Shown: one piece after another, positions 1 through 9,261 of the stretch
How the letters are laid out: every line of letters begins with the position of its first letter
Numbering within the stretch: position 1 is the stretch's first letter
From: Lentisphaera marina
Lineage (GTDB): Bacteria > Verrucomicrobiota > Lentisphaeria > Lentisphaerales > Lentisphaeraceae
Assembly (NCBI RefSeq): GCF_028745505.1
Contig: NZ_JAQZZL010000001.1
Location: 682,001-746,000 of the forward strand
Direction of reading: 5' to 3'
DNA: 64,000 nt
Position numbers and translations under genes: made by a program
The notes under the pieces: generated by a model
Told to the model about the DNA's origin: nothing
What the model saw: only the letters and a program-made list of their open reading frames with translations
Databases searched by the model: none

Positions 1-803
1 ATCCATTGATCAATCATTTGATTGTAGTCAATAGGAAGGATGAGTTCTTGGATTTCACTAAGATTCCTCCCTTTTTCCAGCCACACTTTTTTAAAGCCGG
101 TAACGCGAAAACTAAATTGCTCATGCCAGTAATCTGGATAGTTCTGGCTAACACCAATGAGTTTCATGCGCTTTATATTTTGATGATGGTGAGCAATGAT
201 GTGAGTAGCTAAAAGCTCTCCACCACAGACATTATCTATGCGCACACCGACCGGAAGGTGAAGATTAATAGGACTAAGACAAGACGTTACTATCTTATTT
301 TGTTTTTGAAAATAGTCAAAGACCTCAGGTTTCCAGTCAGCATCACCCGCTAAAATAATAGCATCAAAAGCATCAAAAGATTTTTTGAGAATTTCATGTT
401 GATCAAAGTAAATTTGGTAGTCGACTTCGAGGTTAAAGCTTTTTTTATGCTTCTCGAATGCTTGATAAATGCGACCAACAAAGTCATTCCCCAGGCCCTC
501 TTTATTTTTTTCGCCAATAAAGCAAAGTTTGATAGGTTCACCAGTATCAAGGCTATTGGGGACAAATTTGGGATTGGCTTTGTAGCGCCCGCTAGTCATG
601 GGGTAGATATAGTTCTCTTCATAAAGTCTTTTTAGGAGAGTCGAAATCGTTTGTCGCGAGATACTATACTGTTCGCCAAGAGTCCTTACAGGAGGGATTG
701 GCTTGTTGGTCGGGAAAGCTCCTGTAGCAATACTCTCTTTGAGTGATAGTAAGATGCTATCAGACTGAATTTGAACTGATTGGAAGACTTTATCTTTAGG
801 CAT
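1..803 (-). CDS. GntR/LacI-type hybrid transcriptional regulator (partial, C-terminus beyond left edge)
   Basis: The minus strand is open from an ATG at 803 to the window edge, giving about 267 residues. Residues 1-75 form a GntR-type winged helix; the recognition-helix region reads SISRQTISTLLKRLYEE. From about residue 85 the chain resembles a LacI-type periplasmic-binding fold (GVRIDNVCGGELLATHII, FRVTGFKKVWLEKG). The likely role is sugar-responsive repression; the ligand is unknown. Its start overlaps the stop of the upstream regulator by 8 bp (796-803), so the two are translationally coupled. It is a paralogue of that gene: both open with M-P-x-x-K and share the same domain order. The C-terminal part of the ligand domain is not in the window. 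Confidence 0.85.
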   Translation of the reverse strand, partial: MPKDKVFQSVQIQSDSILLSLKESIATGAFPTNKPIPPVRTLGEQYSISRQTISTLLKRLYEENYIYPMTSGRYKANPKFVPNSLDTGEPIKLCFIGEKNKEGLGNDFVGRIYQAFEKHKKSFNLEVDYQIYFDQHEILKKSFDAFDAIILAGDADWKPEVFDYFQKQNKIVTSCLSPINLHLPVGVRIDNVCGGELLATHIIAHHHQNIKRMKLIGVSQNYPDYWHEQFSFRVTGFKKVWLEKGRNLSEIQELILPIDYNQMIDQW

Positions 804-1863
804 TTAAATCACTCCCGAGAAGATTTTGTGGTGAGTTTCGTGTGATGACTTTGCCCGGGATGATACTTGGAGCTAAATCATCTTGGCGACGCAATTGCTG
901 AATGAGAGCCGTGCAAAAGGCTTTTATATCTGAGCCTATACTTGAGACTGATAATTCGTCAAGGCTAGGGTGCTGATCAGCGATGGCGACGACGGCCTGA
1001 GGGAACCATTGTTCTTGTTTAGCTAAAACATTGTGAAGTTCGGGCAGGTAATCGGGAGAGAAGAGAATAAAAGCGTGCTTGTCATCGCTATCTTGAAGCT
1101 CATTTTTAAAGCTAGCTAATCGTTGAAACAGGTCTTTTTCCACCGCAATAGTTTTTATGTTGCGCTCCAGTTTACCGGCGCGCAACCAAGCTTTTAGCAG
1201 ACCTAAATAATAGAGTTGCTCGATAGATGAGTTTTCATTGCTAGATCTGACCACAACAAGTTTAGTGAAATGATCGCCACAGACTTGTTGGCCAGCTAAT
1301 TCTCCATAGTGGAAATAATCAATTCTGACTAAGGGTGAATAGGGCGTGCCGAGGGCTGGATTGAGGGCGACATTGGCAATTTCCTGAGTCTTTAATTGTG
1401 GCTGGATTTTTTGAGCCCAAGGAGCAGCCAGAATAGTGGCGTTATAGCCGGAAAAATCTTTCACAGAAGCATTGTATTCAGCTGGTTGAGCGCTGAGTGA
1501 GCTGGTGATTTTAAGACCTTCTTGATGTTCACAGAGATACTGAAATATTTTCGCTTCAAGGGGATCTTCCAAGTAGCCCTTGCCCTGACTAGCAAAGAGT
1601 AGATTTAGAGGCGCATCTCCTTTATTTCCAAAAATAAAGCGGGGGTGAACTTTGTAGCGACCCATCTCGTTACTGATCAAGTATTGCTCTTCGCAGAGTT
1701 GACTTACGGCATTCCAGATAGTGTGGCGTGAGCTACCAATGGCAGTCGCTAATGTTCGCAGGGGTGGTAGTAGTCCCGCGGTAGAAAAATCACCTTTAAT
1801 AATACGTTCTTTGATGATCTGACTGACGTCTTTTTGGCCGAGGCGTTTTTTAGGTGTAGGCAT
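796..1863 (-). CDS. GntR/LacI-type hybrid transcriptional regulator
   Basis: This 355-residue protein has an N-terminal GntR winged helix at about residues 8-75 (LPPLRTLATAIGSSRHTIWN), followed by a LacI-like ligand-binding region (LVRIDYFHYGELAGQQV near residue 180). This hybrid architecture usually marks sugar-utilisation regulators; the inducer cannot be read from sequence. It is the first gene of a two-gene regulator operon and overlaps the next one by 8 bp. A 13-bp palindrome at 1907-1919, 44 bp before its start, is a candidate autoregulatory site. The closest metabolic neighbours are the sulfatase and MFS genes upstream. Confidence 0.85.
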   Translation of the reverse strand: MPTPKKRLGQKDVSQIIKERIIKGDFSTAGLLPPLRTLATAIGSSRHTIWNAVSQLCEEQYLISNEMGRYKVHPRFIFGNKGDAPLNLLFASQGKGYLEDPLEAKIFQYLCEHQEGLKITSSLSAQPAEYNASVKDFSGYNATILAAPWAQKIQPQLKTQEIANVALNPALGTPYSPLVRIDYFHYGELAGQQVCGDHFTKLVVVRSSNENSSIEQLYYLGLLKAWLRAGKLERNIKTIAVEKDLFQRLASFKNELQDSDDKHAFILFSPDYLPELHNVLAKQEQWFPQAVVAIADQHPSLDELSVSSIGSDIKAFCTALIQQLRRQDDLAPSIIPGKVITRNSPQNLLGSDLNA

Positions 1864-1906
1864 AGGTAGAACTCTTTCATTAGCTGTGCTTATAAATTAG
1901 TTAATA

Positions 1907-1919
1907 ATAGCTTAGCTAT
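1907..1919. promoter_or_regulatory. candidate operator palindrome
   Basis: ATAGCT-T-AGCTAT is a perfect dyad around a central T, 44 bp before the start of the first GntR/LacI regulator. Position and symmetry fit an autoregulatory operator. Function is inferred. Confidence 0.35.
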
Positions 1920-1964
1920 CAATGCTGATTTCATTATAAAACCCAGATTAGCGTAAAACAATAA

Positions 1965-1985
1965 TGACAAAGCCATTTTTTGTCA
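1965..1985. other. inverted repeat between sulfatase and regulator operon
   Basis: The arms TGACAAA and TTTGTCA (7 bp, 7-nt loop) lie about 100 bp beyond the sulfatase stop. Read on the minus strand the hairpin is followed by a modestly T-rich stretch. It could be a weak terminator or an operator; I cannot decide. Confidence 0.3.
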
Positions 1986-2086
1986 AAAAATGTCTATCTT
2001 AAATTTAAATACAGCTCTATTCAAGGGTGCGAGAAGCCGGTGGCTAAGAAGCACGAGTCTGATATGGAGGGCTTTAGTAAGGCTGC

Positions 2087-3741
2087 TTACTCGCTTGTTT
2101 TGATTCTTGAGGTCCTTCCTAATGGCCAAGGTGATTGATGTTCAATGAAAATGTTTTTGAATGGTCGAGCTTTTGGGAGCTGAGCTTTATAATTGGGATT
2201 GCTGATTGGTATATAGCGCGTCTCTACCGTGCTGTTGATCCAGTGATTGAGTTTTTTGAAGAGTTGCTTGATGCGTTCTGGCTCTTGTTGCGATAGGTTG
2301 TTTGCTTCTGCTAAATCGGATTTCAAATTATAGAGCTCGAGGCCACCCTCCCAGTTTAAAATGAGTTTCCAATCACCTTGGCGAATAGCCGAGCGTGGTG
2401 CAGTGAGTGCGCCTTTTGTTAGGCCGACTTGAACATAAAAGGGGTAATGCCAGTAAAAGCTATCTCGTGAGTAGGCTTTGCTTTGGGGATCAGATAGCAG
2501 GGGTACGAGCGATTGTCCATCGCCATAAGTCTTATATGAATCTAAACTTTGACCACTTAAATCGAGCAGGGTGGGGAAGATATCGTTGATGTCGACAGCA
2601 CGATTACAGGTTTTTGCGGTGTACTTGCTTGGATACCAAATAAAGAGCGGGACGCGAATGCCGCCTTCATAGAGCAGGGCTTTTTCGCCTTTGAGTGGAG
2701 TGTTATTAGTAATTGTTGCCTTGCCATTTTCGTCTGGGTGAACGATGCCACCATTATCGGACATGAAAATAATAATAGTGTTGTCGAGTTGATTAGATTC
2801 TTTTAAAGTCTGTATCATGGCACCGACGCAATCGTCCATCGCTTTTAGCATGCCGGCATAAGTTGGGTTGCTCTGCTGATTCCAGCCGCGAGTCTTTTTT
2901 TGAGCAAAATGTTTAATGTCGGCTTTTTTGGCTTGTAGAGGAGTGTGAACCGCAAATTGACAGAAGTAGAGTAAGAAGGGCTTGTCAGCTTTTTGATTTT
3001 GTTTGATGTATTGGCAGGCTTGCTCGGCGAGGTCGTCGGTGAGGTAGTCCTTGCCGGTTGCAGTCCCGCTTTTTCCTTGATGAAGTTCACTTTGCGCCAT
3101 TTTTTCGTGCTGTTTTATCTTGCGATCCCAGCGTTTTCGCCAGTTAAAATAGGGTGAGCCACCGGCATCAAACCAAGCAATTTCTTCAAAACCCTGATCG
3201 GCAGGTGCAAAGCCTTTTGAGCCGTGACCACCCAGGTGCCATTTGCCGATAAAGGCCGATTTATACTCTGTCATAGCTTCCGCAAAAGTGACTTCGTCCA
3301 AGGGTAGAGCAATATTTGTCATTCCTTGAGTCAGCGGCCATGGAGCTCGATCAGTTTTGTGGAAAAAGCCATCTTGTGCAGCAAAACCAGTAGGGGGTGT
3401 TTGTCCTTGGTTATAATGGGTTTTGTATTGTCCTGGGGTAGCGGTCATAAAGCCATGTCTTGAGGAATGTTTCCCGGTGATTATACTCGAGCGACTCGGG
3501 GAGCATAAGTTAGAAGCATAGGCCTGGGTGAACATGACCCCTTGATCGACTAATTGATCAATGTGGGGAGTCTCGTAAAAAAGTTCAGATCTATCGATAT
3601 TTTTGATTTTACTGGCATAGGCAGCCAAGTCCATGTAGCCTAAGTCATCTGCTAGAATGAATATAATATTGGGCTTTGTCGATGATTCTTTTGCTACAAG
3701 CTGATTGGCGCATAGAATAAAAAGAAAAAGATATACAAGTG
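2087..3741 (-). pseudogene. type I sulfatase, body of a gene split by an insertion sequence
   Basis: This is the catalytic body of an arylsulfatase-family sulfate-ester hydrolase. It holds the metal-binding DD of LADDLGY and the formylglycine motif C-S-P-S-R (Cys90 in the rebuilt protein). The frame runs upstream to 3741 without a usable start codon, then meets the IS end. The missing first codons lie at 6734-6770. Removing the IS with one CAAGTG target copy gives an uninterrupted frame of 561 residues with a signal peptide (VYLFLFILCA). The internal Met at 3634 would give a product lacking the signal peptide and the first metal ligands, so activity from that start is unlikely. The intact gene followed the MFS transporter by only 11 bp, so they were an operon. 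Confidence 0.85.
3736..3741. repeat. target site duplication of outer IS, left copy
   Basis: CAAGTG here is repeated at 6734-6739. The two copies flank the outer IS directly, and joining through one copy restores the sulfatase frame. Confidence 0.75.
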
Positions 3742-3899
3742 ATCCTTTTGCAAAAGTCCTGAATTAGAGTGATTAAAAAGTTCATCCAGGATAAATCTTA
3801 AGATCTCGCTCACATGTATCTCGAAATTGGATACATGTGAGTATAAACAAGCCAAAAATGGACGCAAGTTGATCATGACGTATAGTTTTATGTTAGTTG

Positions 3900-4348
3900 C
3901 TAAATAGTCTTGAAGAGTTGGTTTGCTGTTATTGCAATAATGCCAAACATTAGATGAGTCATGACTTTTGCATGTCCTCGTACTCTGATCATCCTACCAC
4001 CATAGTTGTCTTTTAAGTTCGAAAAGACTCTTTCAACAGATGACCGCTGTTTGTACCGTTCTTTTTCAGGCGGGTCAAAAATCTTTTTCTCCCCAGTTTT
4101 TCTAGGATTGTGATCAATAATAGATTTATGTCCTAAAAGATGGCTGAATTTATGGATAGAAGGTGAATCATAGGCTGCATCCATTAAATCATATAAATTA
4201 GTTATGCGTTGTGCGCTAATCTGTGCTAAAGGGATTGCCGCTTGGCTGTCGTGTAAAGACGCTGAACTCAATAGGCCTGCGACTGGTATATCTCCATCAA
4301 TACAATCTAAGTGAAGCTTGTAGCCTTTCCATGAAACTTTATAACCAT
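3900..4348 (-). pseudogene. C-terminal part of outer IS transposase
   Basis: The frame continues from the inner-IS junction to a stop at 3900. It carries the DDE catalytic context of an IS4-like transposase: LHLDCIDGDIP, DLMDAAYDSP, and RSSVERVFSNLKDNYGGR with the Glu. Joined at the ATGGT duplication to the N-terminal part (6004-6648), the reading passes through NSNG-YKVSWKGYKLHLD without frameshift and gives 362 residues. The gene is therefore broken only by the inner element. Confidence 0.8.
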
Positions 4349-6003
4349 CCTGAATCCGTGATCAGGTTTTGAGATTCATGAGATAATGGTTTGGTCGAGT
4401 AATTCTTAGATCGTTTTTATCCCAGATTGTGAGATGTCCTTATTTCTTAAGCCTATCGCTCGTGATCAGGTGTCTAAGGATAGTAAATATAGCAATTTCT
4501 AAGGCAATTCACCCAACTTGGACAGAGTAAAGCACAAAACTCAATAAAAGAGCTTTGCAATAAACTTCTTATTAGTGGATTAAAGGCTAAATGATATTTT
4601 TTGATACAGCTTAAACCAAGGGCTATGTCGACCAAACTTGAGAGTTTCATCTCCTGCGTGCTTTACGTGTTTACAAGCGGTTAAAATCAAGTCACGTATC
4701 ACGCACCGTAGGCGGCGTCGTTGGGCTTTGATTTTAATTGGAGCCAAAGATTTATTATGGATAAGGTGATTACCAATGACTCTGAGCACATTAAAAGCGA
4801 GCATAGCGCAGTGCAAAAAGAATTGATTCGCTTTAAATTTCCCTGAGGGTAAACGCTCTACATTCATATCGCTCTTCAATTCGCTATGGAACTGCTCACT
4901 GGTTCCATGATCGTGATAAAGTTCGATCACATCCTCGGCTTCTAAAGGTAAATTCGTCCAATAGGTCTCCACTTCGATTTCTGGCATCAAAAGTCGATTG
5001 CCATCTTGATCTTCGAGTCGTTCCGTAACTTTAAAAATAACAGGAACCACTTTATGTTCTTCATTGTTTCCAGGATGTTTGTGATGGAGTTCACCGACAA
5101 AGACACTCTTACCATCTCGAGATTTAAGCTGTCGCCCTAAACGCCGTGCGTTGGATAGCCACTGTTCTTTAGATTCCTTTCTAAGGTTCCGTTTAATCAG
5201 AAAATATTGATCATCAGGAAGGTGTCCGAAATTAACCTCAGCATCGTGAGCGGAATCTAAACGAAGTAGTACGGGGTGCTTAAGCTTTAATTTTTTGATC
5301 ATAGTAAAGCTGTCATCTAAGAACTCTGGCATCCCTTTTTGTGCATGCTGTGAACCTGGACGCAGCTCATTATTTAGCATAAAGCCCTCAGTTCCAAGGT
5401 AGGCAAACATGGGAGAAAATCCGTCATGATTTTTATATGTCCAACTCACATTTTCTTTATGGCTACCGGAGTTATCCATGGGTGATACATCCATATCGAG
5501 TGGAATAAAATTCATCCCCCCTTTTGATATATTACCTATACACTGTTTTTTGAGCAGGTTTGTATTCGCTGATTTTAAATGCACTTCATGCTCAGAAGAC
5601 ATGATTTCTAGTCGTTGACGCAAACGTTCCTCGGATGGAACTTTGTTTAATCCAAGTGATTTCATAAAGACTTCGTTTTCACGAAACTGACTAATATCTG
5701 TGAAGCGTTCACGCCCCTGAATCAGTAACCCCACCTGTGATTTGAAAATATCTAGATCTTGAAAGATATGATTGGCCTTGTGATCTGTATTGAACTCATC
5801 GTCAATTTCACTTTGTTGAAGGACTTGGCCACCTAAAAATATTCCGCCAATACTGTGAAGGGAATCATTGCCTGTGTCGAGTTTAAATGCTTTATTCATG
5901 AGAAAACCTGTTGGGTGATTTTGGTGTCGTAACTTAAATTACTATAAACCAACAGGTTTTCTTGTTTTTAAGCTGTTTTTTAAGATCAGCTCACGGATTC
6001 AGG
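4349..6003. mobile_element. inner IS1380-family insertion sequence
   Basis: This 1655-bp element ends in perfect 13-bp inverted repeats (CCTGAATCCGTGA at 4349-4361 and its complement at 5991-6003). It is flanked by the 5-bp duplication ACCAT (4344-4348 and 6004-6008). It holds one intact transposase gene. A 13-bp inverted repeat, GAAAACCTGTTGG (5902-5914) with its complement at 5949-5961, lies just upstream of the transposase start and could form a hairpin in the leader. About 230 bp at 4349-4579 is non-coding. The element sits inside the outer IS, so it arrived later. Confidence 0.85.
4580..5899 (-). CDS. IS1380-family transposase
   Basis: This complete 439-residue DDE transposase catalyses movement of the inner IS. 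Family features are the N-terminal region with FTDISQFREN, the first Asp in NFIPLDMDVSPMDNSG, the second in VLLRLDSAHDAEV, and the Glu in the segment DHGTSEQFHSELKSDMN, which is characteristic of IS1380-type enzymes. The start ATG at 5899 lies just inside the leader inverted repeat. The gene is intact, so the element may be mobile. Confidence 0.85.
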   Translation of the reverse strand: MNKAFKLDTGNDSLHSIGGIFLGGQVLQQSEIDDEFNTDHKANHIFQDLDIFKSQVGLLIQGRERFTDISQFRENEVFMKSLGLNKVPSEERLRQRLEIMSSEHEVHLKSANTNLLKKQCIGNISKGGMNFIPLDMDVSPMDNSGSHKENVSWTYKNHDGFSPMFAYLGTEGFMLNNELRPGSQHAQKGMPEFLDDSFTMIKKLKLKHPVLLRLDSAHDAEVNFGHLPDDQYFLIKRNLRKESKEQWLSNARRLGRQLKSRDGKSVFVGELHHKHPGNNEEHKVVPVIFKVTERLEDQDGNRLLMPEIEVETYWTNLPLEAEDVIELYHDHGTSEQFHSELKSDMNVERLPSGKFKANQFFLHCAMLAFNVLRVIGNHLIHNKSLAPIKIKAQRRRLRCVIRDLILTACKHVKHAGDETLKFGRHSPWFKLYQKISFSL

Positions 6004-6648
6004 ACCATTACTGTTTTTCTTTGTCCCTTTATTACAGTGCGTTGGGAGCTCTTTTAAGTTTTCTTCAAGTGACCGGTCGACCTGCTTTTCCACTACGGTT
6101 TTTTCTTTAATTCGGATCTCACCTTTTTTAGGCCGCCCTCGTTTCTTAGGGGCTTTAGGCTCAGCCCCTGGTTCAGACATGACTTTTTCTCTAGCTTCAA
6201 TTGCTGAAGAATCTCTACTAATGTGCGGTACTAAGGTGTCTCCACAATGTTTTACCACTAAGAATTCATGGATTCTTTGGCAGAGCTGAGAGGCGGTGAT
6301 TTCTGCAAATACTCTAGAAAAAGTACTTTCATGAGGAAGCTGTTTTGCAAATTCCCAACCACATAAACGACGTATCTTTGTACTTGATTTGAGAAAGTCT
6401 ATAAAAGATCTTGTTGTATCGAAGTTATAAACGGATTTGGCTATGTAAGCTTTCACTATATTAAAATGATCTTTCGGAGGTCGCCCAAATCCACACCATT
6501 CAAATTCATGGCTGAACTGATCAAGCTCAGTTATTGTGCAGATGCGAACAAACTCTTTCTCTTTCTTAGTTAATTCTCCGCCTAAAAGTTCTTCTAAGCC
6601 TGGAAATAAATACTTTTCTATGGTATCCCATAAGCCGGGTAGATTCAT
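6004..6648 (-). pseudogene. N-terminal part of outer IS transposase (DUF772)
   Basis: The first 215 residues hold a DUF772 region (about 30-140), then a Lys/Arg-rich segment KKRGRPKKGE and the DDE-domain lead-in GTKKNSNG. The frame then enters the inner IS and stops within a few codons, after PESVS. The missing catalytic half is at 3900-4343. As it stands this fragment should be inactive. Confidence 0.8.
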
Positions 6649-6733
6649 GTTTTTTCTCTTTTTGTTTTGGTAACTATTGAGATAACATGTTTCTACTTTT
6701 ATTCAGCTTGTTTTATGACTTTTGCAAAAGGCT

Positions 6734-6770
6734 CAAGTGGTATTTTATTTACAGTGGAAGTCTGGGGCAT
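6734..6770 (-). pseudogene. detached 5' end of the sulfatase gene
   Basis: ATG at 6770 is preceded by AAGGAAA, a good ribosome-binding site, 11 bp after the MFS stop. The first codons read M-P-Q-T-S-T-V-N-K-I-P-L and then meet the outer IS. They join in frame to the body at 2087-3735. Confidence 0.75.
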
Positions 6771-6781
6771 GATGAGTTTCC

Positions 6782-8191
6782 TTAAGTTAATGGATTAGCT
6801 GAATTTCTAGTATCTAGAAGACGCCGGGTTTCTGCTGATTTAGCTCGAGTGATGGGGTAAAAAATAAAAATGATAATGCCGGCAACTAAACCGCTGGCTT
6901 GAATTATGATAAAAAGCCTATAGAGGGTGCTCGCCACTGCTACATCAACACCTTGTGAGGCATCGCTTAGGCCAGTAGATCTGATAACTAATCCACCTAA
7001 AAGTCCCGTAAGTGCAACACCTGATTTGAGCGCTAAGCTTTTGACTCCACCAAACATGCCTTCTCGACGCCTGCCAGTGCGTAACTCGTCTTCGTCACAG
7101 ATATCTGCGGTCATCGAGTCGATGAGTAGCCAGCAAGCTTGTTGACCCATGCCATAAAAGAAAAAAGAAATAGCTTGAGGATGGAATTTAAAGCCCCAGA
7201 ATTCATGGACTTGGTAGCCTGCTTGCATCGTGAAAATCATGGAGCCCACCGAAATGAGTGTTAAAGATAGGCCAATGATCATGGTCTCTTTCTTTCCTGT
7301 CTTAGCTGATATAATGGTGGCGAGGCGAAGGCCTAGGTAAGCACCTACAACGGCAAACATGCCAGCGAGTGCGGAAACCTCTGCCGCTAATTTTTTATTG
7401 CCGTCAAAAACGTGATAGATATTGACGTAAAGAGCTAAGGCTCCAGAAGTGAGTAAGCCTGTAATAATAATAAGGTAGCCGCTGAGTAATAAGCGAAAGG
7501 GCCCCCCTTTGATCGTTTCGACAAGAGCTTTCCCGAGCTTGAGTTTTTCTTGTTTCTTTTTAGGGATATTTTCGCGACAAAGAAAAGCAGGTATTAAGCC
7601 AGTAATAAGCACTGTTACCGCGACAATGAGGCTAACCCAGCGAGCGCCTTTGAGGATGTCGCCCTCAAAAATATCGTGCTGGCACCAGGCGTATAGGTTT
7701 GGGATACAGAGGCCTGCGATCAAGCCGGAATACATACGCCAAGTCATGACCTTTGTTCGTTCATCATAATCATTACTTAATTCGAAGCCCAAGGCAGTGT
7801 ATGGTATGACAAACATAGTGTAGGTCAGTGCATAGACAGTACTGATTACAGAAAAGTAGATAATCGAGGCTTCTTTGCCTGAAAAAGGTGGCATCCAAAG
7901 TAAGGGAAGTAAAATAGCGCTCAGTAGAGCTCCCATAAAAACCCACGGGCGTCTGCGGCCCCAGCGACTTCGGGTATTATCTGAAATATTTCCCATTAGA
8001 GGATCGGTTAAGGCATCAAAAAGACGGGGGAGCATTAGCGCCATACCGACCCAAACAGGATCTACACCGAGTTCAATATTATATATAGGGAAGGCAAGAA
8101 CTATCAGTATTTGAAACATGAAGTTGTCGGCCCAGCCACCCATGCCCCAAGAGATGCGTGTCTTTAGGGGTACTAATTGATTTTGATTCAT
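6782..8191 (-). CDS. MFS sugar:cation symporter, GPH (glycoside-pentoside-hexuronide) family
   Basis: This 469-residue inner-membrane protein has about 12 hydrophobic segments and matches LacY_MFS_2/GPH permeases. Diagnostic stretches are ISWGMGGWADNF at the N-terminus, the LPRLFDALTDPLMGNISD segment, and the cytoplasmic RSRWGRRRPWVFMGALLS loop that typifies melibiose-carrier-like proteins. It would import a glycoside or uronic-acid sugar with Na+ or H+. It was the first gene of an operon with the sulfatase now split by an IS, so its substrate may be a product of desulfation. The exact sugar is not readable. Confidence 0.88.
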   Translation of the reverse strand: MNQNQLVPLKTRISWGMGGWADNFMFQILIVLAFPIYNIELGVDPVWVGMALMLPRLFDALTDPLMGNISDNTRSRWGRRRPWVFMGALLSAILLPLLWMPPFSGKEASIIYFSVISTVYALTYTMFVIPYTALGFELSNDYDERTKVMTWRMYSGLIAGLCIPNLYAWCQHDIFEGDILKGARWVSLIVAVTVLITGLIPAFLCRENIPKKKQEKLKLGKALVETIKGGPFRLLLSGYLIIITGLLTSGALALYVNIYHVFDGNKKLAAEVSALAGMFAVVGAYLGLRLATIISAKTGKKETMIIGLSLTLISVGSMIFTMQAGYQVHEFWGFKFHPQAISFFFYGMGQQACWLLIDSMTADICDEDELRTGRRREGMFGGVKSLALKSGVALTGLLGGLVIRSTGLSDASQGVDVAVASTLYRLFIIIQASGLVAGIIIFIFYPITRAKSAETRRLLDTRNSANPLT

Positions 8192-8449
8192 ATCTTATCA
8201 AATTTTTATTTATTTAAATATTCATCACAATAGAGCTTATGTTATTTTTGTCAATATAAGTCATTAAACACACCGGATTATACTGTATTTCTTCTGTGGT
8301 TGAGGGCCGTGCCTCTTCTTCTTAACTATCTTTAAATTAGATATAAAGTTGTTTTGGGTAAAAAATAATGCCAAGTCTTGACATTATTCAATAGAGGTCT
8401 TATCATATAATAATTAAGACTCAATCAAGAAATGTAAGAGGGTAATAAA

Positions 8450-9232
8450 ATGCAGAAGCGCTTTACTTTAATCGAGATCCTGGTTGTAGTAGCAATCATA
8501 GGTATACTTGCGTCACTATTACTTCCGACGCTAGGCAGTGCTAGGGAGAAGGCTAGGCGTGCTGTTTGTAAGTCTAATCTAAGACAGATTGGTGTAGCCA
8601 CTGTAATGTATACTAGTGATAATGATGGGTTTTATATGACTCAGCTTAATGATGTGTCCTGGGATGATAAGTTAAGTACTTATGATTCACGGAACTTAAC
8701 AAGTATCCAAATGAATAAACCAGAGAATAACTTTGGTACGGTAACGGGAACTTCTGCTGATATGCATAAACTCTACACCTGCCCATTTGATGATGTGTCG
8801 AGGGTGGGGTCGCGTTTCACCAGGTCTTATACTCCCAACGCTTACACTACAGAGGGATGGGCTAATATCTGGAGAGGGATAGCGGGAGGTGAGGATGAAT
8901 CACGACAAATAAGCTCTGTTTCGGCCCCAGCTAAAAGTATAGCTTTTTTTGAATTCCAAGATCAGTATAATGGGGTCGGTGGTACTGATAATAATAGAAA
9001 TAGGCACTCGGCATATATGCTTGCGATAGTTATAAATTCGGGCTTAGAATATACTAAGCATGCTTATGAATCGTCGAATTATCTGATGATAGACGGCCAT
9101 GTTTCCTTTATGACGTACAGAAATAGTGTAGATGTCCATTCTCAACGAACGGGCTATCGCACAGCGAGTAATCCTTACAGCGTGGGTCTTGGTAGTAATA
9201 ACCTCATAGGTACTTACTGGGATTGTAATTAA
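8450..9232 (+). CDS. pseudopilin-like protein with prepilin N-terminus and H-X10-DG motif
   Basis: Residues 4-30 are a type IV prepilin signal and helix ([18 protein letters not shown]) with the conserved Glu5 of the mature protein. Residue -1 is Arg rather than the usual Gly, as in other lentisphaeral pseudopilins. The middle carries [13 protein letters not shown] and YTCPFDD, and the C-terminus has H-X10-DG ([13 protein letters not shown]) and ends IGTYWDCN. It is likely a subunit of a type II secretion-like pseudopilus or a surface fibre. AAGAGGG lies before the ATG. It heads a small cluster with the two secreted proteins downstream and is a distant relative of the array at 38-45 kb. Confidence 0.85.
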   Translation: MQKRFTLIEILVVVAIIGILASLLLPTLGSAREKARRAVCKSNLRQIGVATVMYTSDNDGFYMTQLNDVSWDDKLSTYDSRNLTSIQMNKPENNFGTVTGTSADMHKLYTCPFDDVSRVGSRFTRSYTPNAYTTEGWANIWRGIAGGEDESRQISSVSAPAKSIAFFEFQDQYNGVGGTDNNRNRHSAYMLAIVINSGLEYTKHAYESSNYLMIDGHVSFMTYRNSVDVHSQRTGYRTASNPYSVGLGSNNLIGTYWDCN

Positions 9233-9261
9233 ATTCAAAATAATAAAATAAAGAGAGTAAT

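Larger units (their letters stand above)
3742..6733. mobile_element. outer insertion sequence with DUF772/DDE transposase, itself interrupted
   Basis: The terminal inverted repeats are 17 bp with one mismatch: 3742-3758, and the reverse of 6717-6733 (A-T/G-CCTTTTGCAAAAGTC). The element is flanked by a 6-bp direct repeat CAAGTG. Without the inner element it is about 1.33 kb and encodes one 362-residue transposase on the minus strand. The family is in the IS4/IS1182/IS5 superfamily by its DUF772 plus DDE layout; I do not assign a named IS. It inserted within the signal-peptide coding region of the sulfatase. Confidence 0.8.

Noticed and set aside
6..212. Plus-strand open frame of 68 residues at the left edge.
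   Set aside because: It is antisense to the partial GntR/LacI regulator, which has far better family matches.
3744..3758. The palindrome CTTTTGCAAAAG at both ends of the sulfatase insertion, considered as a site-specific recombination site or target duplication.
   Set aside because: It is part of 17-bp terminal inverted repeats of the outer IS; the true direct repeat is the adjacent CAAGTG.
3694..3876. Open frame of 60 residues crossing the left IS junction on the minus strand.
   Set aside because: It spans the element boundary and has no recognisable content; the real sulfatase frame is another one.
4596..4608. TTTTGATACAG inside the inner IS, resembling the TTTGTATCAA box.
   Set aside because: It is within the transposase C-terminal codons and not at the fixed distance before a start codon.
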